Translations under genes and position numbers: made by a program
Source: an uncultured Rhodospirillales bacterium
GTDB lineage: Bacteria; Pseudomonadota; Alphaproteobacteria; Acetobacterales; Acetobacteraceae
Assembly (NCBI GenBank): GCA_903881515.1
Contig: CAIRTN010000021.1
Coordinates: 1-40,582 of the forward strand
DNA length: 40,582 bases
Direction: 5' to 3'
Shown here: in pieces, positions 32,114 through 40,564 of the stretch
Numbering within the stretch: the stretch's first letter is position 1
Layout: every line of letters begins with the position of its first letter
Notes under the pieces: model-generated
Told to the model about the DNA's origin: nothing
The model's database searches: none
What the model saw: only the letters and a program-made list of their open reading frames with translations

Positions 32114-33672
32114 GCGCGGTGCTGACGGTCGAAAATTACACTCTCGACTATCGCACAGGTTGGGGCTTGCGCCGTGCACTCGATGCCGTGTCGCTGTCGA
32201 TCGCGCCGGGCGAGGTGCTGGGGCTGGTCGGTGAGTCCGGCTCCGGCAAGTCCTCGCTGGCGTGGGCGATCACCCGCTCGCTGCCCACCAACGCGATGGA
32301 GGCCGGCGCGTTGCGGCTTGGCGCCGAGGACCTTCGAACCGCCTCGCCGCAACAACTCGGTGCCATCCGCGGCCGGCGGATCGGCATGGTATTCCAGGAC
32401 CCCTCAACGTCGCTGAACCCGACGATTCGGCTTGGCGAGCAGGTGATCGAGGTGCTGATGCGCCATCGCGGCCTCGACCGGACGGCAGCGTCTGCGGCGG
32501 CCGAAGCGGCGTTGGCCGATGTCGAATTGCGCGACCCCGCTGCCCTGATGCGGCGCTTCCCCCACGAGGCCAGCGGCGGCGAGAAGCAGCGCGTGGTGAT
32601 CGCCACGGTATTCGCCTGTGATCCCGAACTCATTCTGTTCGACGAACCGACCACCGCGCTCGACGTCATCACCGGCGCGCGCATTCTGGACCTGTTCGGG
32701 CGGCTGCGCGCCCGCACCGGGGTGGCGGCGCTGTATATCTCGCACGATCTCGGCCTGGTCTCGCGCGTGGCCGACCGCGTGGCCGTGCTCGAGCGTGGCG
32801 TGGTGGTCGAACAGGGCGTTCCAGCCGACGTGTTCCGCACGCCCGCGCACTCCTACACGCGCGTGCTGGTCGCCGCCGTGCCTCGCCCCGGCCATCGGCT
32901 GGTCGAAGACACGCCGCCGGCTACCACGCTGCTGACTGCGACGTCGATCAGCGTCCGCTATGCACGCAAGCGCCTGTTCCGGCCCGCGCCGCCGGCGGCC
33001 ACCCATGCAGTCGATTTCGATATACGGCGCGGCGAAATCTTCGGCATCGTCGGCGAGTCCGGCTCCGGAAAATCTTCGCTGGCCCGCGCGCTGACCGGCC
33101 TCGCCCCATTTACCGGCGCGATCGATCTCGATGGACGCCGCATCGCCGCGATGGACCGGCCCTACCGCCGCGCTGTGCAGATTGTGTTCCAGCATCCCGA
33201 TGCCTCGCTGAACCCGCGCATGCGCATCGCCGACATCCTGTCCCGGCCACTGCGCCTGTACGGCGGTGACAGTGCCGAGGTGCCGCGCGTGCTCGAAGAG
33301 GTCCGCCTTCCAGCCTCCTATGCCAGCAAATTCCCGCACCAACTCTCAGGCGGCGAGAAACAACGCGTCGCCATCGCCCGCGCGTTTGCCGCCAAGCCGG
33401 CTTTGGTGATCTGCGATGAGATCACCGCGGCGCTAGACGTGTCGGTACAGGCGCAGGTCATCGAGTTGCTGCTGGCGCTACGCCGGGCGCACGGCACGGC
33501 CTACCTGTTCATCACCCACGACCTCAACCTCGTACGCCAGATCGCGCACCGTATCGCGGTGATGCAGGAAGGCGTCATCGTCGAAACCCGCGACGCCGCT
33601 GATCTCGCATCGCCGGATGCACATCCCTACACCGCAGCGTTGCTTGCCGCCTCGCCTGCCCCCATCGGCTGA
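32110..33672 (+). CDS. Fused double ABC ATPase (DppD-DppF fusion)
   Basis: This 520-residue cytoplasmic protein contains two complete ATPase domains in one chain, replacing separate DppD and DppF. Domain 1 has Walker A GESGSGKSS at Gly41, signature ASGGEKQRVVIA and Walker B LILFDEPTTALD. Domain 2 has Walker A GESGSGKSS at Gly315, signature LSGGEKQRVAIARA and Walker B LVICDEITAALD, where DEI replaces the usual DEP. H-loops are ISHDLGL and ITHDLNL. The Cys-containing insert that binds an iron-sulfur cluster in some DppD proteins is not evident. It is the only peptide-type ATPase gene in the window, although a second DppBC pair lies at 6146-7866. Confidence 0.96.
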   Translation: MSAVLTVENYTLDYRTGWGLRRALDAVSLSIAPGEVLGLVGESGSGKSSLAWAITRSLPTNAMEAGALRLGAEDLRTASPQQLGAIRGRRIGMVFQDPSTSLNPTIRLGEQVIEVLMRHRGLDRTAASAAAEAALADVELRDPAALMRRFPHEASGGEKQRVVIATVFACDPELILFDEPTTALDVITGARILDLFGRLRARTGVAALYISHDLGLVSRVADRVAVLERGVVVEQGVPADVFRTPAHSYTRVLVAAVPRPGHRLVEDTPPATTLLTATSISVRYARKRLFRPAPPAATHAVDFDIRRGEIFGIVGESGSGKSSLARALTGLAPFTGAIDLDGRRIAAMDRPYRRAVQIVFQHPDASLNPRMRIADILSRPLRLYGGDSAEVPRVLEEVRLPASYASKFPHQLSGGEKQRVAIARAFAAKPALVICDEITAALDVSVQAQVIELLLALRRAHGTAYLFITHDLNLVRQIAHRIAVMQEGVIVETRDAADLASPDAHPYTAALLAASPAPIG

Positions 33673-33688
33673 TCCAGGAACCCATGCC

Positions 33689-34906
33689 ATGACCCCCCAA
33701 GACCTCCTTGCCGCAATCGACGACCAGGACTGCCTGAACATTCTCGCCGGCATGGCGCGGCATAAAAGCTACAGCCAGACCGAGGGCGAAAAGGTGTTGG
33801 TCGCCGAGATGGGGCGGCAGATGCGCGAACTGGGCCTGGAAACCGAACTCACCCCGGTGCCGGGCGATCGGGTCAACGCAGTTGGCCGTTGGCGCGGCAC
33901 TGGCGGCGGCAAGAGCCTGCTGTTCAACGGCCATGTCGACACCAATCCGGTGACAGAGGGTTGGACGGTCGATCCCTGGGGCGGCAAGGTCGACGACAAG
34001 TTCATCTACGGCATCGGCGTCTCCAACATGAAAGCCGGCGACGCGGCCTATCTCTGCGCTGTCAAGACGCTGATCCGCGCCGGCGTGAAGCTGAAGGGTG
34101 ACGTGATCCTGACCTTCGTTGTCGGCGAATTGCAGGGCGGCGTCGGCACCCGCGCACTTATGGAACAAGGGCTGCGCGCCGATTATTTCGTCAACAGCGA
34201 ACCGACTGACCTTGCCGCGATGACGATGCACGCGGCCGCCTTCACCTTCCTCATCGAACTGATCGGCGACACCAGACATCTCTCCAAGCGCGAGGAAGCG
34301 ATCGACGCCATCACCGCAGCGGTCGACATCATCCCGCGCCTGAACGCGATGACCTTCTCGGGCGCGTTGTCGCCCGACCATCTGCGGATCAACCGCTGCC
34401 ATGTCGGCGTAGTGCATGGTGCACTCGGCAGGGAACTGCACGAATGGCGCGCGCCGCAGGTCGCCGATTTCGTCCGCATCAAGGGCTCCGGCCGATACGC
34501 GCCGGGCCAGACGCAGGAGGGCGCGATGGCCGACATGCGGCGCGAACTCGATGCGCTGGAGGCCCGTTTCCCCGGACTGCGCGCCACGCTCGAAGCGGAA
34601 AGCGTGACCGGCCATCGCCCGATGCCGGCCTTCGAGGTGCGTCGCGACAGTCCTATCGTTAGCGCGATCAACCGGGCGTATTTCGCCGTCCGCGGCACAG
34701 CGCAACCGACCGGGGCGATCACGCCGCCGGGCTTTTACGGCACCGATGCTGGGCACATGTACCGCATCGGCGGGATGGAAGGCATCGTCTGCGGCCCCGG
34801 TGGGCGCTACAACACGATGCCGGACGAGCGGGTCGATATCCCCGACTTCCTCGACATGGTGCGGATCTACCTGCTGACCATCATCGAGATCTGCGAACTG
34901 GCCTGA
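33689..34906 (+). CDS. M20 family peptidase-like protein with altered metal site
   Basis: This 405-residue protein has the M20 fold pattern: FNGHVDTNPVTEGWTVDPWG, GVSNMKAGDAAYLCAVKTL, VVGELQGGVGTRALMEQGL, YFVNSEPTDLAAM and GRYNTMPDERVDI. His82 and Glu171 are in place. The bridging Asp is Asn113, the second residue of the usual Glu-Glu pair is Leu148, and the last His is replaced by Thr376. At least three metal positions are thus changed, so ordinary zinc-peptidase activity is doubtful. It could belong to a distinct subfamily with a different reaction or a binding role. ATG 33689 lies 16 bases after the ATPase stop, preceded by AGGA; earlier in-frame ATG 33617 is inside the ATPase gene. It closes the transport operon. 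Confidence 0.85.
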   Translation: MTPQDLLAAIDDQDCLNILAGMARHKSYSQTEGEKVLVAEMGRQMRELGLETELTPVPGDRVNAVGRWRGTGGGKSLLFNGHVDTNPVTEGWTVDPWGGKVDDKFIYGIGVSNMKAGDAAYLCAVKTLIRAGVKLKGDVILTFVVGELQGGVGTRALMEQGLRADYFVNSEPTDLAAMTMHAAAFTFLIELIGDTRHLSKREEAIDAITAAVDIIPRLNAMTFSGALSPDHLRINRCHVGVVHGALGRELHEWRAPQVADFVRIKGSGRYAPGQTQEGAMADMRRELDALEARFPGLRATLEAESVTGHRPMPAFEVRRDSPIVSAINRAYFAVRGTAQPTGAITPPGFYGTDAGHMYRIGGMEGIVCGPGGRYNTMPDERVDIPDFLDMVRIYLLTIIEICELA

Positions 34907-35509
34907 CAATCCGTCACAGGCTTCGGCCTTGTAGGTAAACAGCGTGTTGATCACACGCGGGCCGGAAAGCAGTGTGGAAGAGACCTGCCCGACGCAGACG
35001 GTGGCCGCGACCCTGCCTCGATATTTAGCCGGTGCAAGCGGTTTAGAGCTATGCCGGCGAGGGTCTGACCGCAAAAAGGAAATTCCGGCGCAGCGCTGAC
35101 CTGTGATTGATAAGTGCCTGGCAAGCTCCGGAAACTCCGATGAGTTGAAGGCGCGAACAGGCTTATTCCCAGGATTTGCATGATCGCGCGCCTTGTGCGG
35201 ACAGGAGCGCCCATCACGTCGGTCAACGTTGCGGATAAACGAGTGTGTTTGAGTTGGGCCGGCGTCTTGGGCGACGGTGGACATTTGGTTGGGCACGGCG
35301 TTGATGGTCGTTGCCGTGGGTTAACCGGCGGCTGTGAATGGCCGCAGAAATGCCAAGCAGATCACAAGATTAACGCGCCGATCGGCGGGCTAACTTGTTG
35401 ACCAAAAATAGTTCTCAGGAGGCAAGGGACAGCGCTGATTTACATTCGCCGTCAAGGAAAGCGTGCTTTCTGTCAAGGCATTCCTGGGCTGAACGGAGCT
35501 GCTTTACCG
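34907..35509. other. Intergenic stretch of 603 bases between convergent genes
   Basis: The region lies between the second M20 gene (plus) and the TetR gene (minus). No convincing gene was found; the open frames are short or are extensions of antisense frames. Two structures are visible. One is a 12-base palindrome CGCCGATCGGCG (35376-35387). The other is a hairpin GAAAGC/GCTTTC (35457-35462 and 35465-35470) flanked by direct repeats GTCAAGG (35451-35457 and 35472-35478). The hairpin may end the TetR transcript. The base composition is lower in GC than the flanking genes, so decayed or transferred DNA is possible. Confidence 0.5.
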
Positions 35510-36103
35510 TCAGGTCGCATGGTGCCCTAGCAGCACCGCCATGTACAAGGGAAACAGTTCACGTCGCCGCTCCCGGCTCTCCTTCATCGCCAAAGCATAG
35601 TAGCCGATCTGGTGGTAGTAGGTCACACGCGCTCGGATCATCGCCTCGTCGGCGCTGTAGCCCATCTCCAGCAGGATCGTTTCAAACAACTGCATGCGCC
35701 GCTGGTCGATTTCCGCCACGCGGCGGGCGACCGGGCGGGAACTCCGGGCCCAGTCGCGCACGGCCGAATCGAAGGCCGGATCGAACCGCGTCTCCTCAAG
35801 CCACAGTCTGGCCATCGCTTCGTACCGCCCGGCGGCACTGATCCCTGTGGCGGTCGCAACCTCCTCGAACGGCGCGGTGTTCTCTGCCTCCCAGTGTTCC
35901 AGAAGCGACGTCAGCAGCGCCGCGCGACTGGTGAAATGCCAGTAGAAACTGCCGCGGGAGATATTCATCTGCGTGGCAATCAAATCGACCTTCACGGCCT
36001 GGATCCCGCCCTTAACCAGCACGGCGCGCGCGCTGCGGACCCAGTCCACAGGCGTCAATTTTTCCACCGTTGGGCGGGCTGCTATCGCCTGGTCACCGTC
36101 CAA
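35510..36103 (-). CDS. TetR/AcrR family transcriptional regulator
   Basis: This 197-residue repressor has a TetR N-terminal helix-turn-helix (about residues 20-65: AARAVLV-like helix, then KVDLIATQMNISRGSFYWHF and TSRAALLTSLLEHWE). The helical C-terminal ligand-binding domain has no recognisable specificity (EMGYSADEAMIRARVTYYHQ). It is divergent from the first amidohydrolase gene at 36273, with a strong dyad between them at 36171-36194. It therefore probably represses the amidohydrolase/binding-protein operon and itself, responding to the imported or degraded compound. The start at 36103 gives the usual leader before the HTH. Confidence 0.93.
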   Translation of the reverse strand: MDGDQAIAARPTVEKLTPVDWVRSARAVLVKGGIQAVKVDLIATQMNISRGSFYWHFTSRAALLTSLLEHWEAENTAPFEEVATATGISAAGRYEAMARLWLEETRFDPAFDSAVRDWARSSRPVARRVAEIDQRRMQLFETILLEMGYSADEAMIRARVTYYHQIGYYALAMKESRERRRELFPLYMAVLLGHHAT

Positions 36104-36170
36104 ACCTGCACTCCATCATGATTCGCGCCGTGGCGAGCATTCCACCATTGACGGCGTCGGTGCAATTGCG

Positions 36171-36194
36171 TGACCATACACTACTGTACGGTCA
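36171..36194. promoter_or_regulatory. 24-base dyad, likely TetR operator
   Basis: TGACCATACA (36171-36180) and TGTACGGTCA (36185-36194) are inverted repeats matching at nine of ten positions, with a 4-base spacer. The site lies between the divergent TetR gene (start 36103) and amidohydrolase gene (start 36273). Length, symmetry and place are those of TetR-family operators. Binding is inferred. Confidence 0.65.
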
Positions 36195-36272
36195 GCGCCT
36201 TGCGCCAATTGTGCCAGGTAAGAACCGTATCGTGGAGGAAGCAACACCGATCTGGCGAACCGGAGAACAGCC

Positions 36273-37511
36273 ATGACCCGGATACTGTTCAAGAATGCCA
36301 ATGTCTTTGATGGCATCACGCCGCATCTCCTGCCCGGCCATGACGTGCTGGTCGAGGACGGATTGATCCGCGAAGTCTCTGCCACGGCGATCACCTCGGC
36401 TGCTGAAACAGTCGTCGATGTCGCCGGCCGCACATTGATGCCGGGGCTGATCGATTTGCATGTCCACATTTGGGCAGTGGACATGAACGTGACCACGATC
36501 ACCCATTTGCCCACCGAATACATCGCGCTGTTCGCTGCCGGCACCTTGCAGAAAAGTCTCGATCGGGGCTTCACCACCCTCCGTGATGCCGGCGGCACCG
36601 ATCTTGGCTACGCGCGCGCCATCGAACGGGGATTCATAAAGGCCCCCCGCTTCTATCACTCAGGCCGCTACATCTCTCAGACCGGCGGGCATGGCGATTT
36701 CCGCTCGATCTTCGAGCAGTCCTACACCGATTGCATTTGCTGCCCCGCTCCGCATGCCCGATTCACGGCGATTGCCGACGGCGCGGATTCCGTGCGCAAG
36801 GCAGTGCGTGAGGAATTCCGTCGCGGTGCCCGCCAGGTGAAGTTGATGTGTTCAGGCGGTGTCGCCAGCCCCACCGATCCGGTCGACAAGCTGCAATTCA
36901 CCGATGCCGAGATCCTCGCCGCGGTCGAGGAGGCGGATGTCCGCGGCCTCTACATTTTCGCCCACTGCCATCCCGACATCGCAATCCGCCGCGCCGCAGA
37001 GCTTGGCGTGCGCTGCATCGAGCACGCCTCGATGATCACGCCCGCTACCGCGCGTTTCCTGGCCAAAAAGGGCACCTACGTTGTGCCGACGCTCGCCGTG
37101 GTGAAAGCCTTCAATGACGATGGCGAAAAATTCGGGCTTCCCGCCTTTAGCCGGCAGAAGCTCGCGGGCATGTACGAAGCGATGCTGAACGGCCTCGGGT
37201 ATATGAAGGAGGCCGGCGTGAAGATGGGCTTTGGCACCGATCTTCTGGCCCAGCACCAGGATCGGCAATGCATCGAATTCGCCATCCGGGCCCAGGTGCT
37301 GCCCGCCTATGACATCCTGGTCTCGGCCACCTCGATGGCGGCCGAAATTCTGATGGAGGAAGGTCGCCTCGGCGTTATCGCACCCGGCGCGCACGCTGAC
37401 ATCCTGGTGGTGGACGGTGATCCCCTGCGCGATGTCACAATCCTGGGTCACGACGGCGCGACGTTCCCAGTGATCATGAAGGCCGGAGAGTTCCACAAAC
37501 GCACGATCTGA
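36273..37511 (+). CDS. Metal-dependent amidohydrolase (COG1228, prolidase/imidazolonepropionase-like)
   Basis: This 412-residue cytosolic-looking enzyme belongs to the amidohydrolase superfamily. Metal ligands are all visible: His63 and His65 (DLHVHIW), Lys190 (QVKLMCSGG, probably carboxylated), His231 (AHCHPD), His251 (CIEHAS) and Asp323 (GFGTDLL). The order and the SQTGGHGDFR block match COG1228 enzymes, some of which are known prolidases that cleave Xaa-Pro or N-acyl-Pro. A Cys-rich loop (CICCPAPHARF) follows. The substrate here is not known. It is divergent from a TetR gene. A family-5 binding protein begins 29 bases downstream, and a paralogous amidohydrolase follows that, suggesting import and hydrolysis of one class of amide. 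Confidence 0.93.
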   Translation: MTRILFKNANVFDGITPHLLPGHDVLVEDGLIREVSATAITSAAETVVDVAGRTLMPGLIDLHVHIWAVDMNVTTITHLPTEYIALFAAGTLQKSLDRGFTTLRDAGGTDLGYARAIERGFIKAPRFYHSGRYISQTGGHGDFRSIFEQSYTDCICCPAPHARFTAIADGADSVRKAVREEFRRGARQVKLMCSGGVASPTDPVDKLQFTDAEILAAVEEADVRGLYIFAHCHPDIAIRRAAELGVRCIEHASMITPATARFLAKKGTYVVPTLAVVKAFNDDGEKFGLPAFSRQKLAGMYEAMLNGLGYMKEAGVKMGFGTDLLAQHQDRQCIEFAIRAQVLPAYDILVSATSMAAEILMEEGRLGVIAPGAHADILVVDGDPLRDVTILGHDGATFPVIMKAGEFHKRTI

Positions 37512-37540
37512 TGTGCAGATCGTCATCGGAGGAAACCAGA

Positions 37541-39127
37541 ATGCGTTCTGCCGCAAGAGCCATTCAGTTGTTGCTGATCTGTATGGTCGCTGGTCTTCAG
37601 CCGGCCTCCGCTCAACAGGTCACCATCGCTACCCTCGCTGATCCGACGCTCGATCCACATTTCGTCTATATCAGCAACAACGTCGCGTTCTGGCGCCATT
37701 TCACCACCACGCTGACGATGCACGACGATGCCAAGGGAACGGTACCGAACCTCGCCGCCGCGTGGACAGCCCCGGACGACCACACTTGGGACATTCAGCT
37801 TCGCACGGACGCAAAGTTCCGTGACGGCACGCCGATCTCTGCCGATGATGTCGTCTTCTCGCTCGGCCGTGTCGGCTCGATTCCCGGCAACCCAAGCCCT
37901 TACACGCCCAGCATGCAGGCGATCGTCGGCTTCGAGGCGCTTAGCCCGACGACCGTGCGCATCCACACCAGCCTGCCCGCGCCGGATACACCCGGCAACC
38001 TGATGCAGATAGGCATTGTCTCGCGGCGCGCCGTTGAGGGCAAGACGACCGGCGATATCAACGCTCGCACTGCCTTGCTGGAAAGCGGTCCGTTCATCGT
38101 TGAGAGCTTCAAGCAGGGCGACCGCGCGGTGCTGCGCCGCAATCCCGCCTATTTCGGCGAGGCGCCGCGTTGGGAGCAGGTGACCATCCGCTTCATATCC
38201 AACGACGCATCGCGCCTAGCCGCGTTGCTGGCAGGCGATGTTGACTTCGCCGATGTCCTTCCCGCGAACGATATTCCCAAGATCCGTGCCAATCCGAAGT
38301 TTGCGGTGTGGGATGGCCCGTCTAACCGATTCATGGTGCTCCTGATCAACTTCCGGCCCGACGCGGTTCCGGACATTACCGATGCCGACGGTAAGCCGCT
38401 CCCGGTCAATCCGCTGCTCGATCTGCGGGTACGTCAGGCGCTGTCCAAGGCGATTGACCGCCAGGTTCTGGTGGAGCGCGTGATGGACGGTGCCGGCGTA
38501 CCGTCCATCCAATATGCCATTCCCGGCATGGTCGGATACGATCCTAACCTTGTTGCCGGGCCCGCCGATCTGCCTGGCGTGAAGGCACTGCTGACCGCGG
38601 CCGGTTATCCCAATGGGTTCGGACTGTCGGTCAACTGTTCAAACAACCGCTACCCCAACGACCACAAGGTTTGCCAGGCGGTCGCGCAGATGCTGACGCG
38701 TGCCGGCTTCCGCGCCAAGGTCGAAACCATGCCGGTGGCCATGCTGATTCCGATGATCCGCGGGGCGGGCGAGGCTCCGAGCAAGATCTCGCTCGGTATG
38801 CTGGGCCTTGGCACCGTCGGGGTATTCCCCGGTGGCCTCGCCACGATGGTCCATTCCAATTCGCCGGCGGTTGGCCGCGGCGGCTTCAATCTCGGACGCT
38901 ACAACAATCCCGTAATTGACCGTCGCATCGACGAGGCGATCGCCACGCTCGATCCGGTTCTGCGCGAGCAGCGCACGCGCTCATTGATGGGAGATTCAGT
39001 CGCGGATGTGCCGATCCTGCCGCTGTTCTTCCTCAAGGTGCTTACAGCCGGGCGGGCCGACCTGACCTACACCACCAACACCTACGAGGAGACCCTGGCC
39101 TGGAACCTGAAGCCGCTTGCCAAGTAG
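37541..39127 (+). CDS. ABC transporter solute-binding protein, family 5
   Basis: This 528-residue SBP_bac_5 protein has a Sec signal (AIQLLLICMVAGLQPASAQQ). ATG 37541 is chosen because GGAGGA lies eight or nine bases upstream and the signal then begins properly; an earlier in-frame ATG at 37511 overlaps the previous stop. Landmarks are TLDPHFVYISNNVAFWRHF, LAAAWTAPDDHTWDIQLRTD, FRDGTPISADDVVFSLGRV and RVRQALSKAIDRQVLVERVM, with YNNPVIDRRIDEAIATLDP near the end. It lies between two amidohydrolase genes, with no permease or ATPase beside it. It may feed the importer at 30340-33672 or one outside the window. It is closest in pattern to the protein at 20656. Confidence 0.94.
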   Translation: MRSAARAIQLLLICMVAGLQPASAQQVTIATLADPTLDPHFVYISNNVAFWRHFTTTLTMHDDAKGTVPNLAAAWTAPDDHTWDIQLRTDAKFRDGTPISADDVVFSLGRVGSIPGNPSPYTPSMQAIVGFEALSPTTVRIHTSLPAPDTPGNLMQIGIVSRRAVEGKTTGDINARTALLESGPFIVESFKQGDRAVLRRNPAYFGEAPRWEQVTIRFISNDASRLAALLAGDVDFADVLPANDIPKIRANPKFAVWDGPSNRFMVLLINFRPDAVPDITDADGKPLPVNPLLDLRVRQALSKAIDRQVLVERVMDGAGVPSIQYAIPGMVGYDPNLVAGPADLPGVKALLTAAGYPNGFGLSVNCSNNRYPNDHKVCQAVAQMLTRAGFRAKVETMPVAMLIPMIRGAGEAPSKISLGMLGLGTVGVFPGGLATMVHSNSPAVGRGGFNLGRYNNPVIDRRIDEAIATLDPVLREQRTRSLMGDSVADVPILPLFFLKVLTAGRADLTYTTNTYEETLAWNLKPLAK

Positions 39128-39164
39128 GGCAAACAATCGGTCAGGACGGAAGGGAGCAAGACCA

Positions 39165-40421
39165 ATGGCGATCACGATATTCAGTAATACCGCGCTATTT
39201 GACGGCGTCTCGCCGGAGCGTCGGGAAGGGCAGCACGTCGTCGTTGAGGACGGCGTCATCCGCGAAGTGACAGACAGACCGGTCATACTTGAGGGCGCCG
39301 AGACCATCGATCTCTCCGGGCGCACCCTGATGCCCGGGCTGATTGATGCCCATATTCATGCCTATTTCCCGGACGTCGATCCGCGGCGCGGCGACCAGAT
39401 GCCGATCACGATGGTGGCGCACCGGGCTCGCGTGATGCTCGAGGCCTCGCTGCAGCGCGGCTTCACCTCGGTGCGCGATACCGGCGGCGGCGATCACGGC
39501 CTGTTCCTGGCCATTGAGCGCGGCTGGGTCCGCGGGCCACGCCTGTTCTATTGCGGGTCCGCCCTGAGCCAGACCGGCGGACATGGCGATATGCGCCGGC
39601 CGTTCGACCCGGAACTGTGCACCTGTGGCCTAGCTTGGTCCCGCCCCCGCGGTTATCGCGGCCATCTGACGTGCACCGTGGACGGTGTCGAGCCGCTGCG
39701 CGAGGCGGTACGCGAGGAATTCCGAAAGGGTGCCCATTTTATTAAAATCATGGGCTCCGGTGGCGTGGCCAGCACAGGCGACTCACTCACCCACGCGCAG
39801 TATTCGCCCGAGGAAATTCGCGCCGTCGTGGACGAGGTCGAGCGGCACGGCAGCTATGTCACCGCCCATGTCCATCCCGACGGAGCCCTGCGCCGCTGCA
39901 TCGAGCTTGGCGTCCACTGCATCGAGCACGGCACGATGCTGTCGGATGACACGGCGGCCCTCGCCGCCGCGCGCGACGTCTCCATTGTGCCAACCTTGGC
40001 CGTGATCGAGGCATTGCGGCTCCATGGGCCGCGGTTGGGCTTTCCAGCGGAATCGATGCGCAAGCTTGCCGAGGTCCAGCCCACCGCAGTTGCCGGTGTC
40101 GAGCGGATGAAGCGCGCCGGCGTCCGGATTGGCTTCGGCACCGACCTGATCGGCGAGCTCGACCGCCACCAGTGCATCGAGTTCACCTTGCGCAGCGAAG
40201 TGATGACGCCGTTCGAAATCCTTCGCTCCGCCACCAGCATCAATGCCGAGATCATTCGCCAAGGCAACTGGATTGGCCGCGTGGCGGAAGGGTATGCGGC
40301 CGACCTGATCGTGGTTGACGGTGACCCGCTGCGCGACATCGCGTTGCTAGCCGCGGATGGCAGCAAGGTGCCGCTGGTGATGAAGGGTGGCTTGGTGCTG
40401 AAGCGTGAGGCGATGCACTGA
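39165..40421 (+). CDS. Metal-dependent amidohydrolase (COG1228), paralogue of the 36273 gene
   Basis: This 418-residue enzyme is a clear paralogue of the one at 36273. Shared blocks are VVEDGVIREV, GRTLMPGLIDAHIHAY, RGFTSVRDTGGGD, SQTGGHGDMR and VREEFRKGAHFIKIMGSGGV. Its metal ligands are His63 and His65, Lys194, His235, His255 and Asp327 (GFGTDLI). The Cys-containing loop is CTCGLAWSRPRG. Differences lie mainly in loops facing the active site, so the two paralogues probably split related substrates. ATG 39165 follows GGGAG; ATG 39117 is in frame but lies within the binding-protein gene. It is 37 bases downstream of that gene. Confidence 0.93.
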   Translation: MAITIFSNTALFDGVSPERREGQHVVVEDGVIREVTDRPVILEGAETIDLSGRTLMPGLIDAHIHAYFPDVDPRRGDQMPITMVAHRARVMLEASLQRGFTSVRDTGGGDHGLFLAIERGWVRGPRLFYCGSALSQTGGHGDMRRPFDPELCTCGLAWSRPRGYRGHLTCTVDGVEPLREAVREEFRKGAHFIKIMGSGGVASTGDSLTHAQYSPEEIRAVVDEVERHGSYVTAHVHPDGALRRCIELGVHCIEHGTMLSDDTAALAAARDVSIVPTLAVIEALRLHGPRLGFPAESMRKLAEVQPTAVAGVERMKRAGVRIGFGTDLIGELDRHQCIEFTLRSEVMTPFEILRSATSINAEIIRQGNWIGRVAEGYAADLIVVDGDPLRDIALLAADGSKVPLVMKGGLVLKREAMH

Positions 40422-40438
40422 CCGAAGGAGCTGGCAGT

Positions 40439-40564
40439 ATGCAACAAAGATCAACCCTCGGTTCGTATCAGGGTTATTCGCAACCGGTCGCCAACGGCTA
40501 CGTGGGGGATGTCCCGGAGAATGTTGAAAAAGGGAGAGCGGCGTTGCTCGCCTTGAGCCGGTAG
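40439..40564 (+). CDS. Small ORF, 41 codons, unknown
   Basis: An ATG at 40439 lies eight bases after a strong ribosome site (GAAGGAG, 40424-40430), 17 bases beyond the second amidohydrolase stop. It opens a 41-codon frame ending in TAG at 40564. The peptide begins MQQRSTLGSYQGYSQPVANG and is Gly/Tyr/Gln-rich at first, then ends EKGRAALLALSR. No family is recognised. It could be a small peptide gene, a peptide-substrate precursor, or the frameshifted start of a larger gene beyond the window. The codon use is less GC-biased than that of its neighbours. The remaining 18 bases to the edge hold nothing identifiable. Confidence 0.4.
   Translation: MQQRSTLGSYQGYSQPVANGYVGDVPENVEKGRAALLALSR

Noticed and set aside
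33575-35296. Long minus-strand frame spanning the second M20 gene and the gap
   Set aside because: Most of it is antisense to the M20 gene. The extension into the gap shows no recognisable family.
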